Shown piece by piece: positions 1-8,530 of a DNA stretch of 64,000 bases. Position 1 is the first letter of the stretch; every line of letters begins with the position of its first letter. Origin of the DNA: Gemmatimonadales bacterium UBA4456 (lineage in GTDB: Bacteria; Gemmatimonadota; Gemmatimonadetes; Longimicrobiales; Gaopeijiaceae); assembly GCA_002390225.1 (NCBI GenBank), contig DGOW01000051.1, forward strand, positions 1 to 64,000, read 5' to 3'. The notes below the pieces were generated by a model, which saw nothing but the letters and a program-made list of their open reading frames with translations, had not been told where the DNA came from and did no database searches. The translations under genes were made by a program, and so were the position numbers.

Positions 1-1451
1 TCACCGAGGCGCACGGGACCCTCACCAGGCGGTGCCAGGGGCTCGAGCCGCTCCAGCAGGCCGTCGACCGCGGCCCGACCTCTGGAGAGCGCCGGGCGGA
101 CCCGATTCTCGAGACGCTCCCGGATCTCGTTCCCGTTCTCGGATCCCCCGACCGCATCATGGATCGTCGTCAGGATCCCCCGCCCACGACGATCGAGACG
201 GGACATCGCCCGGTAGAGCCCGCGCCGCGTGATCTGGACCCCGAGGTGCGATGTGGCCGCATCCTCCACGTTGTGGGCCTCGTCGAGGATGACCCGCTTG
301 TATGCAGGCAGTACGGCGGCCTGTGTGTAGTTGCCCGTGGCCCTGCGCACAGCAAGATCAGTGAAGAGAAGGTGGTGGTTCACCACGAGCAGTTCAGCCG
401 ACGCGGCGTTGCGCCGGGATTTCTGGTAGAAGCACTCCTGGAAGTGAGGACAGCGGGCCCGGAGACAGATATCGGGATCGCTCCGTACCTCCTCCCACGT
501 CTCGTCCGACGGCCGGAAGCCGAGATCGGAGAGTGATCCGTCCTCCGTAGTACCGATCCACTCGAGGAGAGCGTGCATCTCGTCGCTGCGGTCTTCCTCG
601 AAGAGACTCGACTGACTCTCCGACGCGAGACGAGCCCGTCGGATCGAGATGTAGTTACCCCGCCCTTTCACCAGAGCCCAGCGCACGTCCCCAAGAAGAC
701 TCTGAACCAGGGGCAGATCCTTGTTGGCCAGCTGCTCCTGGAGGTTGATCGTATTGGTGGACACCACGGTCCGTTCGGCATTTTCCTGCGCCCAGCGCAC
801 AGCAGGCACCAGGTACGCCAGCGACTTCCCCGTGCCGGTGCCGGCTTCGACGATTGAAATGCCGCCTTCGTTGAAGCGCTCGACGATCGCGGCAAGCATG
901 TCCCGCTGCCCCGGTCGATCTTCGTACCCACCGTACCGGCTGGAGAGTGCTCCTCCGGGCGCCAGGATCGCGTCCAGCTCGTCGCCCCGAAGGAGTACCC
1001 GCTCGCGCGGCCGGGGCGGCTCAACTACGACGTACAGCTCGCTAGCGTCGTTGTTGATAATCGCCGTGCCGATCCCCTGGTCGTAGAGGAGCGCTGCGAC
1101 GCGCATGTCGGCATCTGAAGGCTCCAGCAGGCCACTCGGATGGTTGTGGAGCATCACGCTCCCCTCGTTCGCGTCCCGGGCAGCGACCAGCACAGCCTCG
1201 AAGTTGCCCCGGGCCACGGCCCTCGGGCTCTGTACTGTGCGCTGTTCGTCGACCTCTGCGAGGAAGCACACCTCCCTGCCTCCGGCTCGCGCGATCTCGG
1301 TGCTGAGCCGCTCGGCCGCTTCTGGAGACAGTGAAAGGGGCAGAACCGGCGCCGGGGTGTCCCGCTGCCCCCCACCGTCCGGGGCATCAGCCCCTTCGTG
1401 CTCGGGCTCGAGCCCGTCCAGCCCGAAGAGCGCCCGCGCCGGGACGCTCAT
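1..1451 (-). CDS. RadC/JAMM-DinG-type helicase fusion (3' end beyond window)
   Basis: The reading frame opens at ATG 1451 (GAGGG about 8 bases upstream) and runs off the left edge; 483 codons are visible. Residues about 55-145 form a RadC-like JAB/MPN domain with a complete JAMM signature: His102-x-His104, seven residues, Ser111, then Asp114, inside HNHPSG...PSDAD. Residues 175 onward are an XPD/DinG-type superfamily 2 helicase: Walker A GTGTGKS (204-210), a cysteine cluster C329-x4-C334-x5-C340, and a DEAH box at 390-393. The three cysteines have the spacing of the DinG iron-sulfur domain, but the first cluster Cys, expected in the GR-x-NY-x-C motif near residue 266, reads NYIS, so it is absent. 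The family unwinds DNA 5'-3' (R-loops, replication blocks). The JAMM domain might be a metalloprotease or a nucleic-acid-associated module; its role is unknown. It is the last gene of the rsmI/DUF4159 operon, 26 bases after its neighbour. Confidence 0.88.
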   Translation of the reverse strand, partial: MSVPARALFGLDGLEPEHEGADAPDGGGQRDTPAPVLPLSLSPEAAERLSTEIARAGGREVCFLAEVDEQRTVQSPRAVARGNFEAVLVAARDANEGSVMLHNHPSGLLEPSDADMRVAALLYDQGIGTAIINNDASELYVVVEPPRPRERVLLRGDELDAILAPGGALSSRYGGYEDRPGQRDMLAAIVERFNEGGISIVEAGTGTGKSLAYLVPAVRWAQENAERTVVSTNTINLQEQLANKDLPLVQSLLGDVRWALVKGRGNYISIRRARLASESQSSLFEEDRSDEMHALLEWIGTTEDGSLSDLGFRPSDETWEEVRSDPDICLRARCPHFQECFYQKSRRNAASAELLVVNHHLLFTDLAVRRATGNYTQAAVLPAYKRVILDEAHNVEDAATSHLGVQITRRGLYRAMSRLDRRGRGILTTIHDAVGGSENGNEIRERLENRVRPALSRGRAAVDGLLERLEPLAPPGEGPVRLG

Positions 1452-1477
1452 GGGGAATCCCTCGGGAATCTCCGAAC

Positions 1478-2755
1478 TCAAGTCTTGAGCTTCTGCTTCT
1501 TGGCCGCAGGGAACAGGACATTGTTCAGGATCAGGCGGTACCCCGGCGAGTTGGGGTGCAGGGCCAGGTCCGTCTGCGGGTCACCGATCTGGTGCTCCGC
1601 ATCCTCGGGGTCGTGACCACCAAAGTAGGTAAACGTGCCCTCTCCGAGGTTCCCGTGGACGTACTTGGCCCACGACCCTTCCTGAGCGAGTACGATCGTT
1701 CCGGACTTGAGTCGATCCTCCCGGAATGACGTGGTCAGGCCGTAAAAGTCGGACAGGACTGATTCGTGGTTCTGCGTCAGCATCGCCGCGACTGGATCGA
1801 ACTTCGCCGAAAAGTCGAAGAGCGTGAACACACCGAGCTCGTTTCTCCACGGCGTGTTCACCTGGTGACCATCGATGTCGGAGAACGCGTTCACGGAGGG
1901 TGCGATCTGGACCTGTGCATCCGTAAATGCCATCGTCCGATCCCAGTCCAGTTTACTCGACGCGTTGGGGTCCGGCGGCGTACCATCCGAGTACGATGCA
2001 GCGATGTCGGCACTGTGCGCCGCCAGTGCCAGCTCGAGTGTCTCCGTCGCCGAGCACATTGCGAAGAGGAAGCCGCCGTCTTCGACGTACTGTCGCATCG
2101 TTTCGGCCACATGCTTCTTCAGGGCCGGCACGTCCGCGAAGCCTCCGCGTCGGGCGATCTCCTGGTTCCGAGCTACTTCTTCCTGCAGCCACGGGGCACC
2201 GGAGTACGTCAGAAAGAACTTCGAGTACTGCCCTGTGAAGTCCTCGTGATGGAGGTGGATCCACTCGTACTCCGAAAGGTCACCCTCGATGACCTGATCG
2301 TCCCAGATCTTGTCGTACTCGATACCGGCATAGTCGAGCGCCATCGTGACGGCATCGTCCCACGGGGTAGAGTTGGGCGGTGTGTAGATCGCGACCTGCG
2401 GCGCGCGCTCCAGCGGGACGGCTTCCATGTTCGAGGCCGCCACCGTCGCCCGCATACGAGCCTCAGCCGAGGCGTCCATGGTTTCAACGCTCACACCCCT
2501 GAACGCAGCTTCCCTGCGAATGTCGTCGCGATCGGGCAGCAGGAATGAGCCACCTCGGTAGTTCAGCAACCACTCGGCCTTTTCCTGCTGATCCAGCGTC
2601 CAGTAGGTCAGACCATACGCCTTCAGGTGATCCTGCTGAGACCGATCCATGGGCACGAGCAACCACTGCGCGGACAGCGCCGCCGGGAGGGCGACCCAGA
2701 AGGCAAACAGGAGAACGGCGATGGAGCATCGATGGCTCGATCGGCGCGTCATCAA
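1478..2755 (-). CDS. Secreted 'asparagine synthetase B-like' protein with GATase1-like features
   Basis: This 425-residue protein starts with a signal peptide (hydrophobic 11-27, cleavage near LSAQ). It resembles secreted proteins of Bacteroidota and Gemmatimonadota often labelled 'asparagine synthetase B', but it has no PP-loop ATP pyrophosphatase motif and no N-terminal nucleophilic Cys, so that label is doubtful. Residues 120-175 read like a Rossmann-type unit ending in WIHLHHEDFTGQ. Residues 223-245 contain YVEDGGFLFAMCSATE, which looks like the nucleophile elbow of class I amidotransferase-like/ThuA folds with Cys234 at its tip. That fold assignment is my inference. The start overlaps the preceding gene by four bases (2752-2755), so translation is coupled. 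It belongs to an operon of secreted proteins and probably acts in the periplasm; the substrate is unknown. Confidence 0.75.
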   Translation of the reverse strand: MMTRRSSHRCSIAVLLFAFWVALPAALSAQWLLVPMDRSQQDHLKAYGLTYWTLDQQEKAEWLLNYRGGSFLLPDRDDIRREAAFRGVSVETMDASAEARMRATVAASNMEAVPLERAPQVAIYTPPNSTPWDDAVTMALDYAGIEYDKIWDDQVIEGDLSEYEWIHLHHEDFTGQYSKFFLTYSGAPWLQEEVARNQEIARRGGFADVPALKKHVAETMRQYVEDGGFLFAMCSATETLELALAAHSADIAASYSDGTPPDPNASSKLDWDRTMAFTDAQVQIAPSVNAFSDIDGHQVNTPWRNELGVFTLFDFSAKFDPVAAMLTQNHESVLSDFYGLTTSFREDRLKSGTIVLAQEGSWAKYVHGNLGEGTFTYFGGHDPEDAEHQIGDPQTDLALHPNSPGYRLILNNVLFPAAKKQKLKT

Positions 2756-4515
2756 CTCCGTCCTCTGAGCCGCTGCAGCTCGACACGGGCACCCGGAACG
2801 ACAGCTGCGTTGGGTCGGTTCGCGATCAGGTCCTCCAAGAGGCGGATCGCCTCGTCTGTTCCGCGCGGTGTTCTAGCTCGGTACCGCGCCAGAGCCAGTG
2901 ATGCCTCGGCGACCTCCGCAGCCTCCGGGTACTGATCAATCAGAACTCCACGAATATCCGCCGCGATGGCATCCTCTTCGCCATCCATCGCAAGTCGTGC
3001 GGCCTCGGCAAGCACCACCGGCGCCTCCGTGTCCTCGATGGTGTTTGCGGCCTCGGCGAGTTCCAGAGCCGCTTCGCCATGCCATCCGTGATGCGCCTTC
3101 ACTCCCGCATTGGCAAGCGCCTCGGCGCCCGGCGCCGACAATCTTCCCAACAGCCCCGCAAACTGGATGACGGACGTCGCATCCGACGGGGGCAGGCCCG
3201 TCAGCGCCAGGAGGAGTGCTGAGCGCCCTTCCTCGATGGCACCGTCCGCCAGGAGCAGGTACGCCCGCTCCAGCGAACTCTTTGGCCCGTTCACGCCCTC
3301 CAGTACCGCGGAGGCTCCGGCACGGTCACCCCGGGACTGCAACACTCCGGCGACCGTCGCAGCGAGATCGTCGACCTCGGGCGCATTCGGGAAATCGTCG
3401 CGAAACGCTTCGAGCATGATTCGTAATTGCTCGGGCATGGCCCGGCTGCTCTCGAGTCGTATGACCTGAGCCGTCGCACGTCGGCGATCCACCGACCCGG
3501 GTGAGAACGAGTCGGCCACGCGGCGCTGAGCCTCGAGCGCCGTGATCGTGTCGCCCGCGGCGAGCGCTACGTCGATGATACGCTGGTCGAACTGGCGGCG
3601 CTCCGCCGGACTCGAAGCGCCTGAGCCAAGCTCGTCGTACGCCCAGGACGCGACGTTCGGCATACCGGCGTCGCGAGCCCTGCGCGCGGCATCGGCGAGG
3701 AACGTCGTCCGCGCCCGGCCTTCGAGATCGCCTGCAACGTCGCGCACCAGATCGAGCGCGACCGCATCGACGCTGAGGTCGAGTGCGACCCGGGCCCCGG
3801 CTCTTCGGCGGGCTAGCATATGCGATGCAGTGAGACGATCCACCACCCGTCGGGCAGCCTCGTCCGGCGCCTCAGTGAGCCCCTGCACACGTCGGGTGAC
3901 CGTGGAGACCTGGGCCGCGTCATCCCCGACTGCCAGCGCCCATTCGTCGGCAGCCGCAAGCGGGTCGCCGGTGGCCGCGAGTAGGTCGCCGATCTCCATG
4001 GCGAGCGCGTCGGGGCCGATGACGTCTCGACCCGTGCGCAGAAGGGACAGCGCTTCATTCGCTCCGAACGCCCGTTCATACGCCCGACCGATCTCCCGGT
4101 AGACGATCTCGCTCTCCGGCTCCGTCTCCAGCCAGATATCGGCCTCCCGACGCACTGCCTCAAGCGAATCGACCTGAGTCAGCACACGCAACTCCAGATA
4201 GCGCACCCCCGAGGACGACGGATCGTCCTCTAGGAAGGCATCGATCGCCGGGAGAATCCGAATGATCTGGTTCTGCTTGCCAAGGACCCGTTCCAGGGCG
4301 AACAACCCCCCGGAGAAGCTGGGCCGCTCTTCGAGCAGCTCGAACAGGACAGCCTCCGCACCATCGTAGTCCCCGCGAGACTCGAGCGCGGCCGCGGACC
4401 GAAGCCTCTGCGCGTCCGAATTGCGCATCCGCACCTGAGCCTCGAGGTCGGCCGCTCCCCCGAACGCCTGCGCCATGACGAGCGCGCACACAGAAGTGAT
4501 GACGGCGCGCCTCAC
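2752..4515 (-). CDS. Secreted helical-repeat (TPR-like) protein
   Basis: The 587-residue protein begins with a short signal peptide (hydrophobic 5-22, cleavage about AFGGAADLEAQ). The rest is nearly all alpha-helical, rich in Ala, Leu, Arg and Asp/Glu, with recurring helix pairs of about 34 residues (for example around 45-80, 110-150, 420-470 and 560-585). That pattern suggests divergent tetratricopeptide repeats; I see no catalytic motif. It overlaps both neighbours by four bases (4512-4515 and 2752-2755). A periplasmic scaffold that brings the neighbouring secreted proteins together would fit, but that is inference. Confidence 0.75.
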   Translation of the reverse strand: MRRAVITSVCALVMAQAFGGAADLEAQVRMRNSDAQRLRSAAALESRGDYDGAEAVLFELLEERPSFSGGLFALERVLGKQNQIIRILPAIDAFLEDDPSSSGVRYLELRVLTQVDSLEAVRREADIWLETEPESEIVYREIGRAYERAFGANEALSLLRTGRDVIGPDALAMEIGDLLAATGDPLAAADEWALAVGDDAAQVSTVTRRVQGLTEAPDEAARRVVDRLTASHMLARRRAGARVALDLSVDAVALDLVRDVAGDLEGRARTTFLADAARRARDAGMPNVASWAYDELGSGASSPAERRQFDQRIIDVALAAGDTITALEAQRRVADSFSPGSVDRRRATAQVIRLESSRAMPEQLRIMLEAFRDDFPNAPEVDDLAATVAGVLQSRGDRAGASAVLEGVNGPKSSLERAYLLLADGAIEEGRSALLLALTGLPPSDATSVIQFAGLLGRLSAPGAEALANAGVKAHHGWHGEAALELAEAANTIEDTEAPVVLAEAARLAMDGEEDAIAADIRGVLIDQYPEAAEVAEASLALARYRARTPRGTDEAIRLLEDLIANRPNAAVVPGARVELQRLRGRS

Positions 4516-7500
4516 GAACCACCTCCAGGCCGCGCCCGATTCAGCCGCTCGAAGTACTGCAGGACGAGCTGCCGAACGGCGGGACTCAGCTGCTGAAGCT
4601 GGGCACCAGCGGGAATCTCATACTGCATGACACCCATCTGATCAGCCGTGAGCGAGAGCACCTGACCCCGCTCGAAGTCCTCGGGCTCCTCGGACTCACG
4701 CTCTTCGCTGAATTCCTCCCGTTCCAGCGAGCGGCCAGCATCAAGTAGTCTGTGGAAGAGTCGCTCCTGGCGCTGGATCATTTCGGGCGTCAATCGGCCC
4801 TGCTCTGCCATCTGCTCTGCGATCGCCTGCGCTTCCTCGGCAAGCTGCTGCAGGTCCCCAAGTGACTCCTCCGCCCCAGGCTCATCTGCCAGATCACCGA
4901 GGTCACTCGCCACGGACTGCTGGCCCTCGGACATCTGCTCCATCTGCTGCTGCATTGCCTGTTCACCGAGCTGCATCGGCATGAGCTGGGTGCTCTGATT
5001 CATGATCTCGCCTTGCTGCTGGGCGAGCTGCTCGAGCTGCTCCGAGACCTCTTCGCCTCCCTGCCCCTGGCCCTGCTGACCCATCTGCTCGGCAGTCGCG
5101 ATGGCCATCAATGCCAGCTGGTTTAGATCTCCGATCGCCTGCTCGGCCTGAGCGGTTGCAGACGGGGTGCCGCCACGACGGCCCTCCATCGCTTCGATCG
5201 TGCTCTGGAGTGACTCCATGGCAAGACCCATCTGCGCGGAGAGCTCACGGTTCTCACCCATCGCACCTGCGGTCGCCAGCTGGAGGTTCTCAGCAATGTT
5301 TTGGACACCCTGAAGCATCGATGCCTGTTCGGCCCGCATCTCCGAAAGTCGGTCCTGACTGGCGCCCTGCATCTGCTCACCGAGCTCGTTCTGACGGCGT
5401 GCCAGAGAGAGTGCGTCGTCGGCGGTCTGCATCATCGCGCGCTGCATCTTTTCCATCTGCTGCTGCGCCATCTCCGCCATCGCCTGCTGCATCTCCTGAG
5501 CGGCCTCCTGCATCTCGTCAGCAGCCTGCTGCGCCTCATCGCCCGCCTGCTGGCTATCGCCCTGCCCGGCCTGCTGCTGGGCCTCCCGCATGCGCTCGCG
5601 CGCCTCGGCGGACCGCTCGCGCGCCTCCTGAACGCCCTGGGATGCCTCCTGCTCACCCATGTCGGACAGACGCTCCTCCAGCGAGGCCATGTTCTCCTCG
5701 AGCGCCTCTGCCTGCTGGGCCAGATCGTCCTGCTGCTGCGCGCGCAGTTCGGGGTCGTCTCCCTCCTTCATGGCCTCGGCCAGAGCCTGCTCCTGACGCG
5801 CCAGCTCCTCGACCTCACTGGTCGTTGCCCGGAAGTCCTGTTCTAGGGCCGCACGCTGGAAGCGCTCGAGCGCCTCCTCGAGACGATCGCGAAACTCCTC
5901 CTGCTCCCCGGCCATCTGCTCGAGGGCCTCGTTGGCCTCAGCCATATTCTCCTGGTCGAGGGCCTCGGACATCTCCTCCATGCGCCGCTGCAGATCATCA
6001 CCCGTCATCTGCTGCAGCATCTCCTGCAACTCCTCGAGCTGACGACGGAGCTCGGGATCAGCCTGCCCCGCCTCCTGCATCATGTCCTCGAGCGACTGCA
6101 TCTCCTGGCGCATCGAGTCCACGGCGGCATTCATCTGCCGCTGCTCTTCGAGCGCGGACTCCAGCTCTTCGCGCTGCTGGAAGTCCGCCTCATCCTCGCT
6201 CTGGCTTTCCTGTTCCAGCCCCCGTGGCGTGGCACTCTCCAGGGCCTGCTCACGGTTCTCCGTCGCCTGCCGGTCGGCTTCGGCTGCCAGCTCCTCCAGT
6301 CGATCCGCCACGTCCTCGAAGGCATCCTCGGCTTCCCGACGCAGCTCAGCCGCCTCGGGCATCCTCAGCACGTACTCCTCGGAGACCGAAACCTGAGCCG
6401 CCGGACTGTTGTCGACTGCTCGAGCGAAATAACGGATCGTGTCTCCCGGCAGGAGACCCCACGCACGCAGGTCGAGAAGAGGTCTCGCAAGAATCGCTCG
6501 CTGCCCCCCGGCATCGAATCCCTGGGCAATGGGCTCCATACGCTCGCCAAACGACGTGACGCGGTACGCAACAAGCTCGATCCGGCGCAGTCCGTAATCG
6601 TCCCCACTCTCGAGGAGGAGTGGTTGCCGGAAGTTGAGCGGCATGATCGTATCGCGACCGGGAACCGGGATCCGGATCGTCGGGACCGCATCCGAGACCA
6701 CCGCGACCTCGAGCGGCTCGGGCTGAATCTCCGCGGGCCCACCCATTTGATCGCGGAAGACCCACTCGAAAGAGCCGCTCACCGAGGGGGACCATTGAGC
6801 CGAGAAATTGGTCTCGTCGATATCGAACGACAGTACACCGCTCCCCACGGAGTCGACGAGCTGGACGACGGAAAGCGGGCGACTCGTCTGCCCCTCGAAG
6901 ACGACCGTGGAGCCGGCTGGAAGTCGGAGTGGCGGTGGGTCACCGCGGTACTCGTCGGCCGGCAGACCGGTATGCGGCGGATACGCCACGCTGAGGACCA
7001 TATCGCTCACGAAGAGCGGGTCGACGGGTACGATGCGATACCGTGCCGACTCGTTTCCTAGGGCATCGAGCACGTGGTACTCGATATTCGCCGACACAGT
7101 TCGAAACGTGTATCGGGCCCGGCCTTCCATGACCTCGACGGACTCCGATCGGGCGATGTCCCCAGCCGCCTGCCACGCTACGTCGACATTGAGCCTGCCT
7201 GCTGCGGAGATCTCCAGCTCGACATCGGTGCCCCTCAGGACCTCGATATTTCCAGGCTGTACGACCAGAGGCGGAAGCAAAGGATCGCGCATGGTTGAGA
7301 TCGGGGAGATCACCGCTCTCACCGCATGCCCGGTGCGAGCCGGCGATATCACGGTCAGACCGGCGAGCGTCACCGCCACGGCCGCGGCGAAGCCCAGCCC
7401 CCGTCTTGTCCACACGTGCGCGACGGAACCGAGCCCACCCGCCAGCTGCTCTTCGGACTGGCCATCCATGTCGCGCACGACCCCGAACACGGCGCGACCA

Positions 7501-7865
7501 GCAAGTGCCTCCGAGATGCCGTCCGGGGTGTCGCGCGACAACTCGAGTGCTCCTCGGACGAGACCCCGCCGGATACCCGCGGCCTGCTCGATGTTCGAGG
7601 CCAGCTCAGCCTCGGATAACTGGCCGAGCCAGTATCGCAGCCCCAGCCAGCCAGCCACCATCAGTGTCAGGGCCACGGCATCCAGGACGGCTGGTGCGTC
7701 ACTGCCCTGCACGAAGCCGCCCGAACCCGCGAGAACCCACCCTGCCACGAGAAGAAGCGCGAGGCAGCCGACGACCCACACGGCTAAGACACCGCTGGCC
7801 TTACGCGCCAACCACGCCCGAACGTCACCGACCCGGTCCTCAAGCTGCTGAGACGCTGGACTCAT
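4512..7865 (-). CDS. DUF4175-like membrane protein with long Gln/Glu/Met-rich coiled coil
   Basis: At 1117 residues this is the largest protein in the window. The N-terminus has hydrophobic segments at about 25-46, 60-81 and 155-173, followed by beta-rich, Ig-like stretches (about 200-490). From about 505 to 1010 comes an extreme low-complexity coiled coil made largely of Gln, Glu, Met and Ala, and then a short globular tail (about 1050-1117) near LSLTADQMG. The architecture matches the DUF4175 family, which sits beside DUF4159 and secreted proteins in Bacteroidota and Gemmatimonadota envelope clusters. A membrane-anchored periplasmic rod or scaffold is the likely role; no enzymatic motif is visible. 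Start and stop both overlap neighbours by four bases. A long opposite-strand reading frame here is a compositional artefact. Confidence 0.8.
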   Translation of the reverse strand: MSPASQQLEDRVGDVRAWLARKASGVLAVWVVGCLALLLVAGWVLAGSGGFVQGSDAPAVLDAVALTLMVAGWLGLRYWLGQLSEAELASNIEQAAGIRRGLVRGALELSRDTPDGISEALAGRAVFGVVRDMDGQSEEQLAGGLGSVAHVWTRRGLGFAAAVAVTLAGLTVISPARTGHAVRAVISPISTMRDPLLPPLVVQPGNIEVLRGTDVELEISAAGRLNVDVAWQAAGDIARSESVEVMEGRARYTFRTVSANIEYHVLDALGNESARYRIVPVDPLFVSDMVLSVAYPPHTGLPADEYRGDPPPLRLPAGSTVVFEGQTSRPLSVVQLVDSVGSGVLSFDIDETNFSAQWSPSVSGSFEWVFRDQMGGPAEIQPEPLEVAVVSDAVPTIRIPVPGRDTIMPLNFRQPLLLESGDDYGLRRIELVAYRVTSFGERMEPIAQGFDAGGQRAILARPLLDLRAWGLLPGDTIRYFARAVDNSPAAQVSVSEEYVLRMPEAAELRREAEDAFEDVADRLEELAAEADRQATENREQALESATPRGLEQESQSEDEADFQQREELESALEEQRQMNAAVDSMRQEMQSLEDMMQEAGQADPELRRQLEELQEMLQQMTGDDLQRRMEEMSEALDQENMAEANEALEQMAGEQEEFRDRLEEALERFQRAALEQDFRATTSEVEELARQEQALAEAMKEGDDPELRAQQQDDLAQQAEALEENMASLEERLSDMGEQEASQGVQEARERSAEARERMREAQQQAGQGDSQQAGDEAQQAADEMQEAAQEMQQAMAEMAQQQMEKMQRAMMQTADDALSLARRQNELGEQMQGASQDRLSEMRAEQASMLQGVQNIAENLQLATAGAMGENRELSAQMGLAMESLQSTIEAMEGRRGGTPSATAQAEQAIGDLNQLALMAIATAEQMGQQGQGQGGEEVSEQLEQLAQQQGEIMNQSTQLMPMQLGEQAMQQQMEQMSEGQQSVASDLGDLADEPGAEESLGDLQQLAEEAQAIAEQMAEQGRLTPEMIQRQERLFHRLLDAGRSLEREEFSEERESEEPEDFERGQVLSLTADQMGVMQYEIPAGAQLQQLSPAVRQLVLQYFERLNRARPGGGS

Positions 7866-8530
7866 GACGTCGCCTGACCGAGGGCGAAGAGGAAGAGATT
7901 CACGCCCATCCGGATCGCTTGCTCACGGATCTCCGGTGTGTCTTCGTGTACCCCCTCGTCTTCCCACCCGTCACCGAGATCAGACTCGTACGTGTAGAAG
8001 ACCAGCATACGCCCATCAAGGAAAATGCCGAAAGCCTGAGGCGGCTGGCCGTCGTGTTCGTGGATCTTCGGGAGGCCCTCCGGGAACTCATAAAACGTTG
8101 AGAAAATCGGGTGTTCGGGCGGGATCTCCGTCAGCTCGGCATCAGGGAAGATCTGAGACATCTCCTCCCGAAAGCTCTCGTCCAGGCCGTAGTTGTCATC
8201 GGCGTGCAGAAAGCCGCCGGAGAGCAGGTACTCCCGCAGCGCTGTTCTCTCCGCTGAACTGAACACGACGTTACCGTGCCCCGTCATGTACAGGTAAGGG
8301 TAGTCCCGCAGCGCAGGGTCGAGCGGGGTGACATTGACCTCCCGATTCGCCGCCCGAAGGCCCGTCCGCTCGCGAAGCGCTTCCAAGAGGTTCGAAAGCG
8401 ACGACGGATTCGCATACCAGTCGCCACCACCATCGTACTGAAGGCGGGCGATAGTGATGGAATCCGGCTCGGCCGACACCGTGATCGGTGACGCCGTGAC
8501 GGCCATCAATGCGAACAGAATCGGGTTCAT
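7862..8530 (-). CDS. DUF4159-family secreted protein
   Basis: The 222-residue protein has a signal peptide (hydrophobic 4-18). It matches the DUF4159 pattern: IARLQYDGGGDWY near 28-40, then PYLYMTGHGNV and REYLLSGGFLHADDNYG at about 78-118. The fold is believed to resemble class I glutamine amidotransferases (GATase1-like), but I see no catalytic Cys at the elbow, where the residues are HADDN. Function is unknown. It overlaps rsmI by four bases (8527-8530) and the DUF4175-like gene by four bases (7862-7865), so it is the first secreted member of a coupled operon headed by rsmI or trxA. Confidence 0.85.
   Translation of the reverse strand: MNPILFALMAVTASPITVSAEPDSITIARLQYDGGGDWYANPSSLSNLLEALRERTGLRAANREVNVTPLDPALRDYPYLYMTGHGNVVFSSAERTALREYLLSGGFLHADDNYGLDESFREEMSQIFPDAELTEIPPEHPIFSTFYEFPEGLPKIHEHDGQPPQAFGIFLDGRMLVFYTYESDLGDGWEDEGVHEDTPEIREQAIRMGVNLFLFALGQATS

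Noticed and set aside
5111..6559. Long plus-strand reading frame (482 codons) opposite the DUF4175-like coiled coil
   Set aside because: It is Pro/Arg/Ser-rich with no domain pattern and lies wholly antisense to the Gln/Glu-rich gene, whose codons produce open frames by composition.
6808..7851. 347-codon plus-strand frame
   Set aside because: Antisense to the same gene; Ser/Thr/Arg-rich and without any family feature.
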